Part shown: in pieces, positions 19,392-28,166 of the stretch
How positions within the stretch are numbered: position 1 is the stretch's first letter
Layout of the letters: the number at the start of each line of letters is the position of its first letter
NCBI GenBank assembly: GCA_002428445.1
Contig: DIWJ01000052.1
Coordinates: 1-64,000, forward strand
Reading direction: 5' to 3'
Source of the DNA: Syntrophaceae bacterium UBA6109
GTDB lineage: Bacteria > Desulfobacterota > Syntrophia > Syntrophales > UBA6109
DNA: 64,000 nt
Program-made: the position numbers and the translations under genes
Notes under the pieces: generated by a model
The model's input: the letters and a program-made list of their open reading frames with translations, nothing else
The model's database searches: none
What the model was told of the DNA's origin: nothing

Positions 19392-20759
19392 TTAATCTCC
19401 TTCTCTCAAAAGCAGTCTGCTCATCTGCGCCATGTCCGAAACACGTTCCAGGTGCCTGCAAAGCTCCAGAATGCTCAGGACGCGCTCGGCCGGCAGGATG
19501 GTCCCTACAATATGACAGAATTTCGTTTCCACTTCTTCGCGTGTCAGCGGCTTTTCCGGAGTCCCTTTGCAGTAGTCCTCCCGTTTTCTCCATGTTTTTC
19601 CATCGTTCATCGTCACTTCCAGAACTGTGGGGCGGGCCGATTTGAAGCACTCGTCAAATTCCGGATCCACGACCAGTTGAACTCGGCTCGCAATACTGCG
19701 GAGAACCGGATCCTTCAGATTCTCCTCATTGAAGTCGTTCAGTCCGACTGCCCTGCCCGTCAAAGCCAGGGCCACGCAATATTGCATGCTGAATTTTGCC
19801 TGAGAGATCGTTTTCGGATCCCGATTCCCGGCAATCTTGCTGGCCACCGAATTTGTTCTGACCACTATTTTACTGATTTCCCCGGGATTGAACTCATCGT
19901 CCGCAGCAATGGACAGAGCGGCCTCAATGGCGGTGTGCGTATGTCCGCATGACGAGTAGTTCTTAATCGTCACACCGAGCATGAGATATTCTTCTCCGAG
20001 ATTTTTTATGATGAGTTCCGGTGAAGGGTCCAGAGACATCGCCCGGCAAAAACCCCTCTCTCCTTCAAAGATCGTCGCCGAACCGGAAAACCCGCTTTCC
20101 GCCAACAGGGCAGACAGAAGACCGTCCAGCGCCGCCTTTCCCACATGAAGCGGCTTTGACATGGCGTCGTCATTCTGGAATTCCCACAAGCCCGCCGCCT
20201 GGGTCCCGGCTGTGCCGAGACCGTGCATGATGGACAACGCCGGCAGGTCCATCGTTTTGCCTGCGGCCGCAGCGGCGGCGAAATGGCCCGCGGTACCCGT
20301 CGTATGCCAGTAGCGATAATGGCTCGGGTTTACGGACAAACCGACGCGAATTCCGATTTCATAACCGGCAACCGCGGCAGCCAGAAACTTGGTCCCGCTG
20401 ATGTTCCTGTCTTCCGCCGCGGGGAGCGCCGCGGAAAAGACCGGACCTCCCGGATGGTAAAGCGCCGGTTTATACCCGTCGTCGGTTTCCAGTGCATGGG
20501 AAGACGTGCCGTTGACAAGTGCCGCGCGCAGCAAACCGCTGCGTTTACCGAAACCGATCAACGTGGCGACGCCTTCGTTTCCCATCGATTTCGTCGCCTG
20601 CGCAACGGCAACGGCTTCCGCCGTGCAACTGCCGCCTATGGCAGCGCCCAGCCAGTCCAAAAAACAGATCTTGGCCATCTCAACGACCGGTTGCGGAAGA
20701 CTCTCGTACGTCAACCCGTGAACCCATGTCGCCGCCTTCCCGGCAATTGAATTTTTCAT
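19392..20759 (-). CDS. MmgE/PrpD-family protein (dehydratase/epimerase fold)
   Basis: The 455-residue protein has the family landmarks: FLDWLGAAIGGS near the N-terminus, GTSSHALETDDG, the SCGHTHTAIEA helix in the C-terminal domain and NDGKTW. The family includes 2-methylcitrate dehydratase (PrpD), cis-aconitate decarboxylase and iminodisuccinate epimerase, so it acts on di- or tricarboxylates. Which one cannot be told from motifs. It lies between the TctA permease and the PurB/PcaB-like lyase; pairing with a fumarase-superfamily lyase recalls iminodisuccinate degradation (known chemistry; inference here). Confidence 0.9.
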   Translation of the reverse strand: MKNSIAGKAATWVHGLTYESLPQPVVEMAKICFLDWLGAAIGGSCTAEAVAVAQATKSMGNEGVATLIGFGKRSGLLRAALVNGTSSHALETDDGYKPALYHPGGPVFSAALPAAEDRNISGTKFLAAAVAGYEIGIRVGLSVNPSHYRYWHTTGTAGHFAAAAAAGKTMDLPALSIMHGLGTAGTQAAGLWEFQNDDAMSKPLHVGKAALDGLLSALLAESGFSGSATIFEGERGFCRAMSLDPSPELIIKNLGEEYLMLGVTIKNYSSCGHTHTAIEAALSIAADDEFNPGEISKIVVRTNSVASKIAGNRDPKTISQAKFSMQYCVALALTGRAVGLNDFNEENLKDPVLRSIASRVQLVVDPEFDECFKSARPTVLEVTMNDGKTWRKREDYCKGTPEKPLTREEVETKFCHIVGTILPAERVLSILELCRHLERVSDMAQMSRLLLREGD

Positions 20760-20851
20760 TTTAAAGTTCCATCCCCTCCGAATTGCACTTGCTCATTCTC
20801 CATCATGACACCGAAAAAAGGGTCTGCCTTTGCGCTTGATTTCATACAACA

Positions 20852-22357
20852 TCAATCGGACTCCCCCAGACTCTTTTGCCTGGATCTTCTGCGGCTCACA
20901 CCTTCGAATACCATCAGGCCGAAGGAAACGACGAGCATGGACAGAGCCAAGGGGCTCTGGAAAAAAATCAAGGGCGACCCGTTCGAGACGACCATGGCCT
21001 GACGGAAATATTGCTCGAGCATGTCGCCCAAAACGACGCTGAGAACGAACGGCGTCGCCGGAAGCCCCACGCGACGCATGGCGTAACCAATCACGCCGAA
21101 CAGCAGAACGAGGGTTACGTCAAAAAGGCTGTTGTCCAGCGAATAGGCTCCGACAATCGTGAACAGCAAAACTCCTGCTGTCAGAAAACGCCTCGGGATG
21201 TCCAGGATCTTCACGAAAAGCGGGATGAGCGGCAGATTGAGAATAACCAGAATGACATTGCACACGTACAATGAACCGATCACCGTCCATACCATCATGG
21301 GTTCTTTCTCGAACAGCATCGGCCCGGGCCGGATTCCCCACATCATGAAGGCGGCCAACATAACCGCTGTCGCCCCCGACCCGGGGATGCCGAATGTCAG
21401 CAGGGGGATCAGGGCGCCTCCCGTCGAGGCGTTGTTCGCCGTCTCCGCAGCGGCGACTCCCACCATGGACCCCTTGCCAAGGTTCTTTCTGTCTTTGGAA
21501 ACCCGGGTCTCGACGGAATAGGCCGTAAAGGAGGCCAGCGTTGAACCCAAACCGGGAAGCACACCGACAAAAAATCCGATAATGGAACTGCGAAGCACGG
21601 CCGACCAGCAAAGCCTGAAATCTTCCATCGTCGGCCACAGGCGCAGACCTTTGATGGACATTTTTTCCTGATCCTTTTTCGTCTCGACGATGTCTTCGAT
21701 GACTTCGGCAACGCCGAAGACCCCCATGATCACGACAACAAACTTGATGCCCGTCAGGAGCGCGGGAAGGCCCATGGTAAAGCGCGGAAACCCGGACTGG
21801 ATATCCGTCCCTACGGAACCGATCATCAGCCCCAAAACGACGGCGACCAACCCTCGCATCAGAGACTTGCCTATCAACGTTGCAGAAAGCGCCAGGGCCA
21901 TGAACATGAAGGCGAAATATTCCGCAGGTCCGAATTTCAGGGCAACACCCATCAGCGGCGGCGCCATGAACGTCAGGACAATAAAACTGAAATTCGCTCC
22001 GATAAACGAACCGATTGCCGCGACCGCCAGAGCGGCGCCGCCGCGTCTCTTCTTCGCCAGCTCGAATCCATCTACGGCCGTCATGACGGAAGAGGCCTCG
22101 CCCGGAACGTTGACCAGGATGGCTGTTAACGAACCGCCGTACATGGCGCCGCAGTAGACGGCCGTCATCATGATGAGGGCCGTGGAGGGATTGATGGCAA
22201 ATGAGATGGGAAGCAGGAGCGCGATGGTCGCCGATGGCCCGATTCCCGGCAGAACGCCGACCAAGGTGCCGAACACGGAGCCGATAAATCCCGCCAACAG
22301 ATTCGCCGGCGTCAGGCAATTCATCACACCGGCATACAGCAATTCGAGAACACCCAT
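20852..22357 (-). CDS. tctA: Tripartite tricarboxylate transporter, large permease TctA
   Basis: The 501-residue polytopic protein carries the TctA signatures GSVFGTLVGVLPGIGPSATIALLLP near residue 25 (a glycine-rich re-entrant region), AILVNVPGEASS and the second copy FFVGVLPGLGSTLAS with LLTFGIPGSGATAVMLAAF. It is the main membrane channel of an SBP-dependent secondary transporter for citrate-like or dicarboxylate substrates. It follows tctB by 20 bases and precedes the MmgE/PrpD gene by 92 bases in the same operon. Confidence 0.95.
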   Translation of the reverse strand: MGVLELLYAGVMNCLTPANLLAGFIGSVFGTLVGVLPGIGPSATIALLLPISFAINPSTALIMMTAVYCGAMYGGSLTAILVNVPGEASSVMTAVDGFELAKKRRGGAALAVAAIGSFIGANFSFIVLTFMAPPLMGVALKFGPAEYFAFMFMALALSATLIGKSLMRGLVAVVLGLMIGSVGTDIQSGFPRFTMGLPALLTGIKFVVVIMGVFGVAEVIEDIVETKKDQEKMSIKGLRLWPTMEDFRLCWSAVLRSSIIGFFVGVLPGLGSTLASFTAYSVETRVSKDRKNLGKGSMVGVAAAETANNASTGGALIPLLTFGIPGSGATAVMLAAFMMWGIRPGPMLFEKEPMMVWTVIGSLYVCNVILVILNLPLIPLFVKILDIPRRFLTAGVLLFTIVGAYSLDNSLFDVTLVLLFGVIGYAMRRVGLPATPFVLSVVLGDMLEQYFRQAMVVSNGSPLIFFQSPLALSMLVVSFGLMVFEGVSRRRSRQKSLGESD

Positions 22358-22377
22358 ATCGGTCCCTTAACCCTCGA

Positions 22378-22881
22378 TCAGTTCAAGAATCTCCACCATG
22401 CGCCCATGGGAAACCGTACATTCAATCCATACGTAAAAGTCAGGTTGACGATCGCCGCCAGCGATACGCCGACGCCTATGCAGACGCTCCAACGCTTCTC
22501 ACCGGCCAGTTTGATGACGACAGCCATCAGGAACGAAGTTGCCGCGACAAAGCCCGCATAGGGCAGCACAAAAGCAAACGCCGCCATGGCGCCGATGAGC
22601 CAGGACATTTTGCTTGAGAACCAGGATTTCAATCCTCCGAGCAGTTCCGCCGGGCCTTGCCTCCGGCGCTGGCTCTCTCTTTGATTTTTTGCTTCCAATC
22701 CTTTCTCAAACCACAATCCCACGCTTAACAGGAGGCCTGTCATAAACAGGAAGGTGGGAACCCAACGCGGCCCGAGCAGATCTCCGCCGAAACTAATTTC
22801 GTCGATCCATAGTATCCCGACGCCGTAAACGGCGGAGAATGCACCGAACAGGACCGCGATGATTCTGTTTTTTGTCCGCAT
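22378..22881 (-). CDS. tctB: Tripartite tricarboxylate transporter, small permease TctB
   Basis: The 167-residue protein has four hydrophobic helices (AVLFGAFSAVYGVGILWI, VPTFLFMTGLLLSVGLWF, LIGAMAAFAFVLPYAGF and the last near WSVCIGVGVSLAAIV), the plan of the TctB small subunit. It sits between tctC (22 bases) and tctA (20 bases), which confirms the assignment better than its poorly conserved sequence does. Confidence 0.9.
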   Translation of the reverse strand: MRTKNRIIAVLFGAFSAVYGVGILWIDEISFGGDLLGPRWVPTFLFMTGLLLSVGLWFEKGLEAKNQRESQRRRQGPAELLGGLKSWFSSKMSWLIGAMAAFAFVLPYAGFVAATSFLMAVVIKLAGEKRWSVCIGVGVSLAAIVNLTFTYGLNVRFPMGAWWRFLN

Positions 22882-22903
22882 ACGAGATCACGAAACCTTC
22901 CGG

Positions 22904-23908
22904 TTACTTGATAAACCCGATTTCCGTCAGCAACTCTTTGATCTGAGCGCTTTCCTTATCCAACTGTTCCACAAACTTGTCTCCGGGAAGAAAAGCATTA
23001 TTCTGTACGTACGTATTCAGTACTTTTTTCCATGCCGGCGTTTCCACCATCTTGCCCAATGCCTTGATTAAATAGTCTCTCGCTTCCGAAGACATGCCGG
23101 GAGGCCCGAAAACGCCTCTCCAGTGATGAACGACGACCGGATAGCCCAGCTCCGAAAAAGTGGGAACATTCTTCAGAACAGGCAGGTCCATCCGGTTCTC
23201 GGAAGCGATTCCTAGCAGTCTCATTTTCCCCGCTTCCACGTGGGAGACAGTTTCCGAAACCGAGTTGCAAATCACGCTGACGTGGCCGCCGAGAAGCTGG
23301 GCGATCATTTCCCCGCCTCCCCTATACTTGATGATCTTTGCCTTCTTGATATCGCAACCGGCCGCTTTGAGGACCCGAAGAATCGTAATCTGCACATTGC
23401 TGGGCACGGAATCGATCCCGAACATCACGCTGCCGGGGTTCTTCTTGAAATCCGCAATCACGTCGCTCAGACCCTGATACTTGGAGTCGGACTTGACGGC
23501 GAATGCCGGGCTTTCCGAGGTGATGCGGGCGATTGTCGTCAAATCCCGGTGTGAATAGGGCGACGTTTTCGTCAGATGAGCAAGATACACCCTGTTCGAA
23601 TTCAGGTACATTGCATGGCTGTCCCCTTTGCGGGCAACCATGGCGGCCGTGGCGACATTGCCGCTGCCGCCGCCTTCATTCGTAATAACAATCTGCTTTT
23701 TAACAATCCCCTCATCGCCGAGAATTTTGGCCATGGGACGTCCCGTCGAGTCCAATCCTCCCCCCGCACTGCCGGAGATCAAGAAATCGATGTTCCTTTC
23801 CGGATAGGCTGCCTGTCCATGTTGCGCGGACAGCAAAATCACCGCGACAGTTAGAACAAGCATGCCGACCGCCATTTTGCTCCCGGCGTCCACCAATCGA
23901 TGTAACAT
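22904..23908 (-). CDS. tctC: Tripartite tricarboxylate transporter, substrate-binding protein TctC
   Basis: The 334-residue periplasmic binding protein (Bug/TctC family) has a Sec signal (VGMLVLTVAVILLSAQHGQA) and then the typical YPERNIDFLISGSAGGGLDSTGR start with the two-domain fold; the GGG loop binds carboxylate via main-chain and water contacts. Later landmarks are SDSKYQGLSDV, GELGYPV-like SELGYPVV and the C-terminal LTEIGF. AAGGGGAT precedes the ATG. It feeds TctBA. The upstream neighbour is an exported lyase, so its ligand may be made in the periplasm. Confidence 0.92.
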   Translation of the reverse strand: MLHRLVDAGSKMAVGMLVLTVAVILLSAQHGQAAYPERNIDFLISGSAGGGLDSTGRPMAKILGDEGIVKKQIVITNEGGGSGNVATAAMVARKGDSHAMYLNSNRVYLAHLTKTSPYSHRDLTTIARITSESPAFAVKSDSKYQGLSDVIADFKKNPGSVMFGIDSVPSNVQITILRVLKAAGCDIKKAKIIKYRGGGEMIAQLLGGHVSVICNSVSETVSHVEAGKMRLLGIASENRMDLPVLKNVPTFSELGYPVVVHHWRGVFGPPGMSSEARDYLIKALGKMVETPAWKKVLNTYVQNNAFLPGDKFVEQLDKESAQIKELLTEIGFIK

Positions 23909-23970
23909 AGGCTAATCCCCTTTCTTTCGTAAGTTCGTTCAAAAGAATAGCTTAACGTCCTATTGTCAAA

Positions 23971-25482
23971 TTAATTGCCGCTTTTCAGGAGTCTGTCGAA
24001 ATCGGCGTCAAGCTTAGCCAGCGCGGCGTTGATCCTGGAGCGCTTTTCCTTGATCCACCCATCCTGCTCCGCCAGCTTCTGGTTCGCAATCTTCAGCATG
24101 CGGTCCAGCTCGGCTGGTTGCGGGCCGCCAACCGTGGCACGGTTGTTGACGATGGCGACCGGGTCGAGCGTTGCGCGGAATTCTTTTTCACTCATCGGCA
24201 GTTCGCCCGCTTCCTTATAGTCCTTGATGGCTTCCTTATAGATGCGTTTCGCCTCAACATAGGGGAAATCCAGCGGCTTGATGTTGTTCTTCTTCGCGAA
24301 GTCCACGATTTCGGAGGCGAAGTGGTGGCCGACGCGGAACGGCAGCTTGTATTTGCGCATCAGGACGTCAGCCAGTTCCTGCGAGGCGGTCCAGTCGTTG
24401 TTCAGTTCTTCCAAGGCGCGCTCCGGGCTGATCACGAGCGAGTTCAGGATCTTGTCCCAACTCGCCAGGAACTTGACGGCGCTGCTGACCATCTCACTGT
24501 TATTCTTCACTTCCTTCGGGTCCCCCATCCCCGGGGTAATGTTATGCGCGCGGAGAACCGGACCCATCGCCAGCGAGATCGCCGTCGAGGCGTCACGGCG
24601 CGTGTTGTTCAGGATCCCCGGGTTGCGCTTCTGAGGCATCGCGCTGGATACATAGGTGGTGCCGCCGCCTTCCTGCAGCAGGATCCATGGACGCGGCTGG
24701 GCGTACTGGGTCATCATGTCTTCGACGAAGTTGCCGACGTGCAGTGCGATGCTGGTCACAACGGCGCCGATTTCAACGGGATGCTCCATGGAAGAAATCT
24801 GGGAGGCGTCATATGCGTTGTCCACGATCGCGGCAAAACCAAGGTAGTCGGCCATGCGGGTGCGGTTCAGCGGCCAACTCGTGCCGTTCAGCACCGTGGT
24901 GCCCATGCCGCAGCGGTCGATACGCGCATAGGCTTCACGCAGGCGCTGTGCGTCTCGTTCAAGACCGGCGGCGTTTCCCAGCAGGTAGTGCGCGTAGCTG
25001 TTCGGCTGGGCGGCCACGCCATTGGTGTAGTTCGGGACGATCGTCTTCGTGTGGCGTTCCGCCAGCTTGACCAGGGACCTGGAGGCCTTGTTCAGTTGGT
25101 CGGCCAGGGCCAGTACGTCTTCACGCAGGATGGCGGCACGATAGGTGGCATGCATGTCCTGGCTGGAACGGCCGGCGTGCAGCAGCGTCACCTCCGGACC
25201 GGCGGCCTTGATCAGAAGCGGTTCAAACTGGATGACGGCGGTTGGACGTTTGGCGCCCGGCTGGCTGCCGTCCTTGATGACCTTGGCAACGCCGGCGGCG
25301 ATGCGCGGGGCGATCGCCTTGTCGAGCAGGCCTTCATCGGTGTTGATCACGGCGGTGGCCTTGTTCATTTGACCCAGCCAGAAGAATTCGTCGCGGGCGG
25401 GGGCTTTCTGCTGCGCCATGACGGGCAGCGCCAGGGCAGCAACCATTACCAGAGCGAAAATACAGATACGGAGCTTCAACAT
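23971..25482 (-). CDS. Exported argininosuccinate-lyase-like enzyme (fumarase/aspartase superfamily)
   Basis: The 503-residue protein begins with a Sec signal peptide (MLKLRICIFALVMVAALA, cleavage probably after VMAQ) and continues into an ArgH-like lyase: AGRSSQDMHAT (compare TGRSRNDQ), NGTSWPLNR, and the catalytic loop with S279-S280 followed by AMPQKRNP. The key superfamily residues are thus kept, yet the enzyme should act in the periplasm, where no argininosuccinate is expected. AAGGAGGAGG eight bases before the ATG at 25482 fixes the start; the ATG at 25500 would precede that site. It is the first gene of the operon below a sigma-54-type promoter. Inference: C-N lyase on an N-substituted aspartate or similar, with products taken up by TctCBA. 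Confidence 0.87.
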   Translation of the reverse strand: MLKLRICIFALVMVAALALPVMAQQKAPARDEFFWLGQMNKATAVINTDEGLLDKAIAPRIAAGVAKVIKDGSQPGAKRPTAVIQFEPLLIKAAGPEVTLLHAGRSSQDMHATYRAAILREDVLALADQLNKASRSLVKLAERHTKTIVPNYTNGVAAQPNSYAHYLLGNAAGLERDAQRLREAYARIDRCGMGTTVLNGTSWPLNRTRMADYLGFAAIVDNAYDASQISSMEHPVEIGAVVTSIALHVGNFVEDMMTQYAQPRPWILLQEGGGTTYVSSAMPQKRNPGILNNTRRDASTAISLAMGPVLRAHNITPGMGDPKEVKNNSEMVSSAVKFLASWDKILNSLVISPERALEELNNDWTASQELADVLMRKYKLPFRVGHHFASEIVDFAKKNNIKPLDFPYVEAKRIYKEAIKDYKEAGELPMSEKEFRATLDPVAIVNNRATVGGPQPAELDRMLKIANQKLAEQDGWIKEKRSRINAALAKLDADFDRLLKSGN

Positions 25483-25619
25483 GGCTTCCTCCTCCTTCAT
25501 GTGAAGTGCGCATCGACCCGGGCGCGGCGAGGAATGTTGCGCGCGGTTGCCGGCATCGATGTCCTTTCCCTCGTCTTTCGATCCGCTTTCTACGTTTCCA
25601 AGTGATTACAGAGAATAGA

Positions 25620-25634
25620 GCGAGAATCATGCCA
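25620..25634 (-). promoter_or_regulatory. Candidate sigma-54 (-24/-12) promoter of the catabolic operon
   Basis: On the minus strand the sequence reads TGGCAT-GATTC-TCGC. The GG and GC dinucleotides have the exact spacing of TGGCAC-N5-TTGC, and two of the ten consensus positions differ. It lies about 140 bases upstream of the exported lyase start and downstream of a PrpR-like sigma-54 activator gene, which supports the reading. Confidence 0.6.
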
Positions 25635-25731
25635 CTGATCTTTCGGAAGGGATAAATGCTTGTTTATCAACGACAATGATGAGACAGGTCCGCTTTTGAA
25701 GAGAGCAGGAACCCATGCCGACGTTTCACAA

Positions 25732-25750
25732 ATGACACATTCAGTGTCAT
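25732..25750. promoter_or_regulatory. Palindromic candidate activator site (UAS) upstream of the sigma-54 promoter
   Basis: ATGACAC at 25732-25738 and GTGTCAT at 25744-25750 form a perfect 7-bp inverted repeat with a 5-base centre. It lies about 100 bases upstream of the -24 element, the usual position for an enhancer-binding protein, and directly after the stop codon of the activator gene. No T-run follows on either strand, so a terminator is unlikely. Confidence 0.5.
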
Positions 25751-27697
25751 CTATTGTTTCTTTGATGGCACATTTTCTAAATCATGCATTTTGATCTTCC
25801 GCCAGAGAGTCGACCTTCCGATGCCCAGTATGCGCGCGGCTTCGTTCCTCCGGTACTGGACTTCCTCCAATACCTTCAACAGCATTTTTCTTTCAGTCGT
25901 CTTTACGGAATCGGACAGTTGTTCCCTGGATCTTTCTTCCGAAACGACCGGGCTTGAAATGCCCGACCCGGACCGGAATTCCTCAAGCAACTTCATGCCA
26001 AGCCTGTCATCCGTTTCGGAACCTTCAGAGAGGATGACATATCGTTCCAGAAAATTCTCCAGTTCTCTTACGTTTCCCGGCCATGCATGCTGCCTCAATC
26101 GGTCCATCAATGCAGGGGACACGTACACTCTCTTCTTGTTGTACCTGCGGCCGAATTGCTGCAGAAAAACTTCAATGAGCAGCGGAAGATCTTCGAACCT
26201 TTCTCTGAGCGGCGGCACGCAGAGACACAGAGTGGCCAAACGGAAAAAGAGGTCTCTTCGAAATTTCCCGGCCGCAACCTCAGCAGACAGGTCTGCATTG
26301 GTCGCGGCAAGAACTCTGACATCGACCGGCACATTCTTTTCGCCGCCGATGCGGCGAATTTCTTTCTCTTGAAGGACTCTGAGAAGCTTCGCCTGTAACG
26401 CAAGCGGCAGTTCGCCGATTTCATCCAGGAAGATGGTTCCTTTATGAGCCAGTTCGAACAGTCCGCTCTTCCCTCCTCTTTTCGCACCGGTGAAGGACCC
26501 TTCCTCGTAGCCGAAAAGCTCACTGTCGAGCAGGTTCTCCTGCAGCGTTGAACAGTTGAGAGCCACAAACGGTTGACCATTCCTTTGACTCATATTGTGC
26601 AGGCTGTGCGCTACGATTTCCTTGCCGACGCCGCTTTCGCCAACAATGAGGATGTTGGAGTTCGAATCCGCAAACTTCCGTATACGTGTGATCAATTCCT
26701 TCATGATGGTGCTTTTCGCCGCAAAATGATCGATCGTATATTTGGCTTTGAGGCCCTGTTGATGAATCGTACGCCTTGCTTTTATTTCCTGTTCCTGAAG
26801 TTCTTCGAGTCTCTTCAGATAAACGATTACACCTGCCATTCTGCCATCGACCAGAAGGGGAATCTTGCTGACAATTGTCTGGACATCCCTTATGGCGATG
26901 ATCTCTCCATGTTCGGGTCTTCCTTCGTTGAGAAGGTCTTCCATGGACAGATCGGGCAACGGATTCTCCATTGTCCGCTGAATCGCTCCCCCCGCCTTGA
27001 CGCCCAGCATCTTTTCAGCATAGCGGTTAAGCAGGATGACTTTCTTGTCGCTGCTGAGAACCAGGATACCCTCATTCGTCTGTTCAACGATCGTCTGGAT
27101 GAGTTTGTTTTTCTCCTTCTGATCCCGTGCGGTCATAATGATCTTGATCGCATATTGAATCACGTCGAATAAGGCTTCCTTGCCATACCGGATTAGAACG
27201 GAAGGCTTGCCATACTTCCGAGCCGTTTCCCGAGAAACCACGCCGCCGACAATGACACCTATTTTTTGCCGTTGAATCGCCGTTCCAATCTTTTCGCGCA
27301 ACTCCTTCTGATGATGAAATATGATGGGTTGTATTTTTACGGAGGTCAGGCGCTCAATGAGGTCCAGCTGCAGCGGCGGTCTCAGATACGAAGTCAAACC
27401 GATTGGTCGGGGATGCCTCGATGCCTTTACCAAGGCTTCAATGATATCCAGCGGGTGCTTGGGGATATTCAATACGGGGATTTCAACATGTTCCCGGACA
27501 AGATCAGCCGTTGAGTTTGATGAACAAACAATGATCTCGGCCCCCCAGTTGCTCAGATGATGAGACATCTCCACCGCCTCATTGCCGCTGCACACTTCCA
27601 CTTTCAGCGACACATCCGGGAAAAACTCCCGCACAACACCTCGAATTTGTTTCATCAAGTACTTGTTGATGGTCATGAAACCCATTTTGAAAGGCAT
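25751..27697 (-). CDS. Sigma-54-dependent transcriptional activator with PrpR-type sensor domain
   Basis: The 648-residue bacterial enhancer-binding protein has a PrpR_N ligand domain (~1-185, with MSHHLSNWGAEIIVCSS), a PAS domain (~205-310, VEQTNEGILVLSSDKKV), a AAA+ domain (~330-560) with Walker A GESGVGKE, the sigma-54 contact loop as GSFTGA rather than GAFTGA, and Walker B IFLDEIGELPL, and a Fis-type HTH at the end (RNEAARILGIGRSTLWRKI). PrpR_N domains sense propionate-pathway and related carboxylates. GGAGGGAT precedes the ATG. It probably controls the adjacent lyase/tctCBA/prpD-like operon through the promoter at 25620-25634. Confidence 0.93.
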   Translation of the reverse strand: MPFKMGFMTINKYLMKQIRGVVREFFPDVSLKVEVCSGNEAVEMSHHLSNWGAEIIVCSSNSTADLVREHVEIPVLNIPKHPLDIIEALVKASRHPRPIGLTSYLRPPLQLDLIERLTSVKIQPIIFHHQKELREKIGTAIQRQKIGVIVGGVVSRETARKYGKPSVLIRYGKEALFDVIQYAIKIIMTARDQKEKNKLIQTIVEQTNEGILVLSSDKKVILLNRYAEKMLGVKAGGAIQRTMENPLPDLSMEDLLNEGRPEHGEIIAIRDVQTIVSKIPLLVDGRMAGVIVYLKRLEELQEQEIKARRTIHQQGLKAKYTIDHFAAKSTIMKELITRIRKFADSNSNILIVGESGVGKEIVAHSLHNMSQRNGQPFVALNCSTLQENLLDSELFGYEEGSFTGAKRGGKSGLFELAHKGTIFLDEIGELPLALQAKLLRVLQEKEIRRIGGEKNVPVDVRVLAATNADLSAEVAAGKFRRDLFFRLATLCLCVPPLRERFEDLPLLIEVFLQQFGRRYNKKRVYVSPALMDRLRQHAWPGNVRELENFLERYVILSEGSETDDRLGMKLLEEFRSGSGISSPVVSEERSREQLSDSVKTTERKMLLKVLEEVQYRRNEAARILGIGRSTLWRKIKMHDLENVPSKKQ

Positions 27698-28019
27698 GCC
27701 GATCCCTCCGAATTGTCTGCCTGCGGTTCGTGTATCTTACAGAAGGGAACCCAAAATTACTAAATCTATTTCTGCGGCTCGACTCTTCAGAAATCAACAT
27801 TCCATCGGGATCAAGGAGACCGAGCCCGTATCCTTTTCCGGCCCTCCCGTCTTCTTCGCATACGCGTTGCCGACATCTCCGTACCGGAATCATCGTGCCC
27901 CTGCAACAGCCGTTACAGAATCCGGGCAAGGGACTAAGGAAGAAACGAGACGAGCGGTTCGAGCGCCGTCGGCCGGTGCCGCAACAGGCTCAACAGCAGA
28001 CATTATTGGAATGATTTCG

Positions 28020-28048
28020 TTGACATATGCTATCGGAGAGATTAAAGT
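28020..28048 (+). promoter_or_regulatory. Candidate sigma-70 promoter for the ParA-like operon
   Basis: A perfect TTGACA at 28020-28025, a 17-base spacer and TAAAGT at 28043-28048 (4/6 of the -10). The start would lie near 28055, giving a leader of about 110 bases. The remaining 27698-28166 region shows no gene; an open frame reaching back to 27582 lacks a sensible start. Confidence 0.5.
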
Positions 28049-28166
28049 GTCGTCGACGTCTTCTCTTCGTGCCGCGGGAGTGCCGGATTCCGCGGGCGAT
28101 TCTCAGGAAGTTCTCGGGACTCGGCAGGCGGACCGGCCGAACCTGACTGCCCGAAAAGGGAGCGCG

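Noticed and set aside
24118..25605. Plus-strand frame of ~495 codons opposite the exported lyase
   Set aside because: Antisense shadow; the lyase motifs and ribosome site are on the minus strand.
25732..25750. ATGACAC/GTGTCAT palindrome as a terminator of the activator gene
   Set aside because: Only seven pairs, A+T-rich, and no T-run on the minus strand; an operator fits better.
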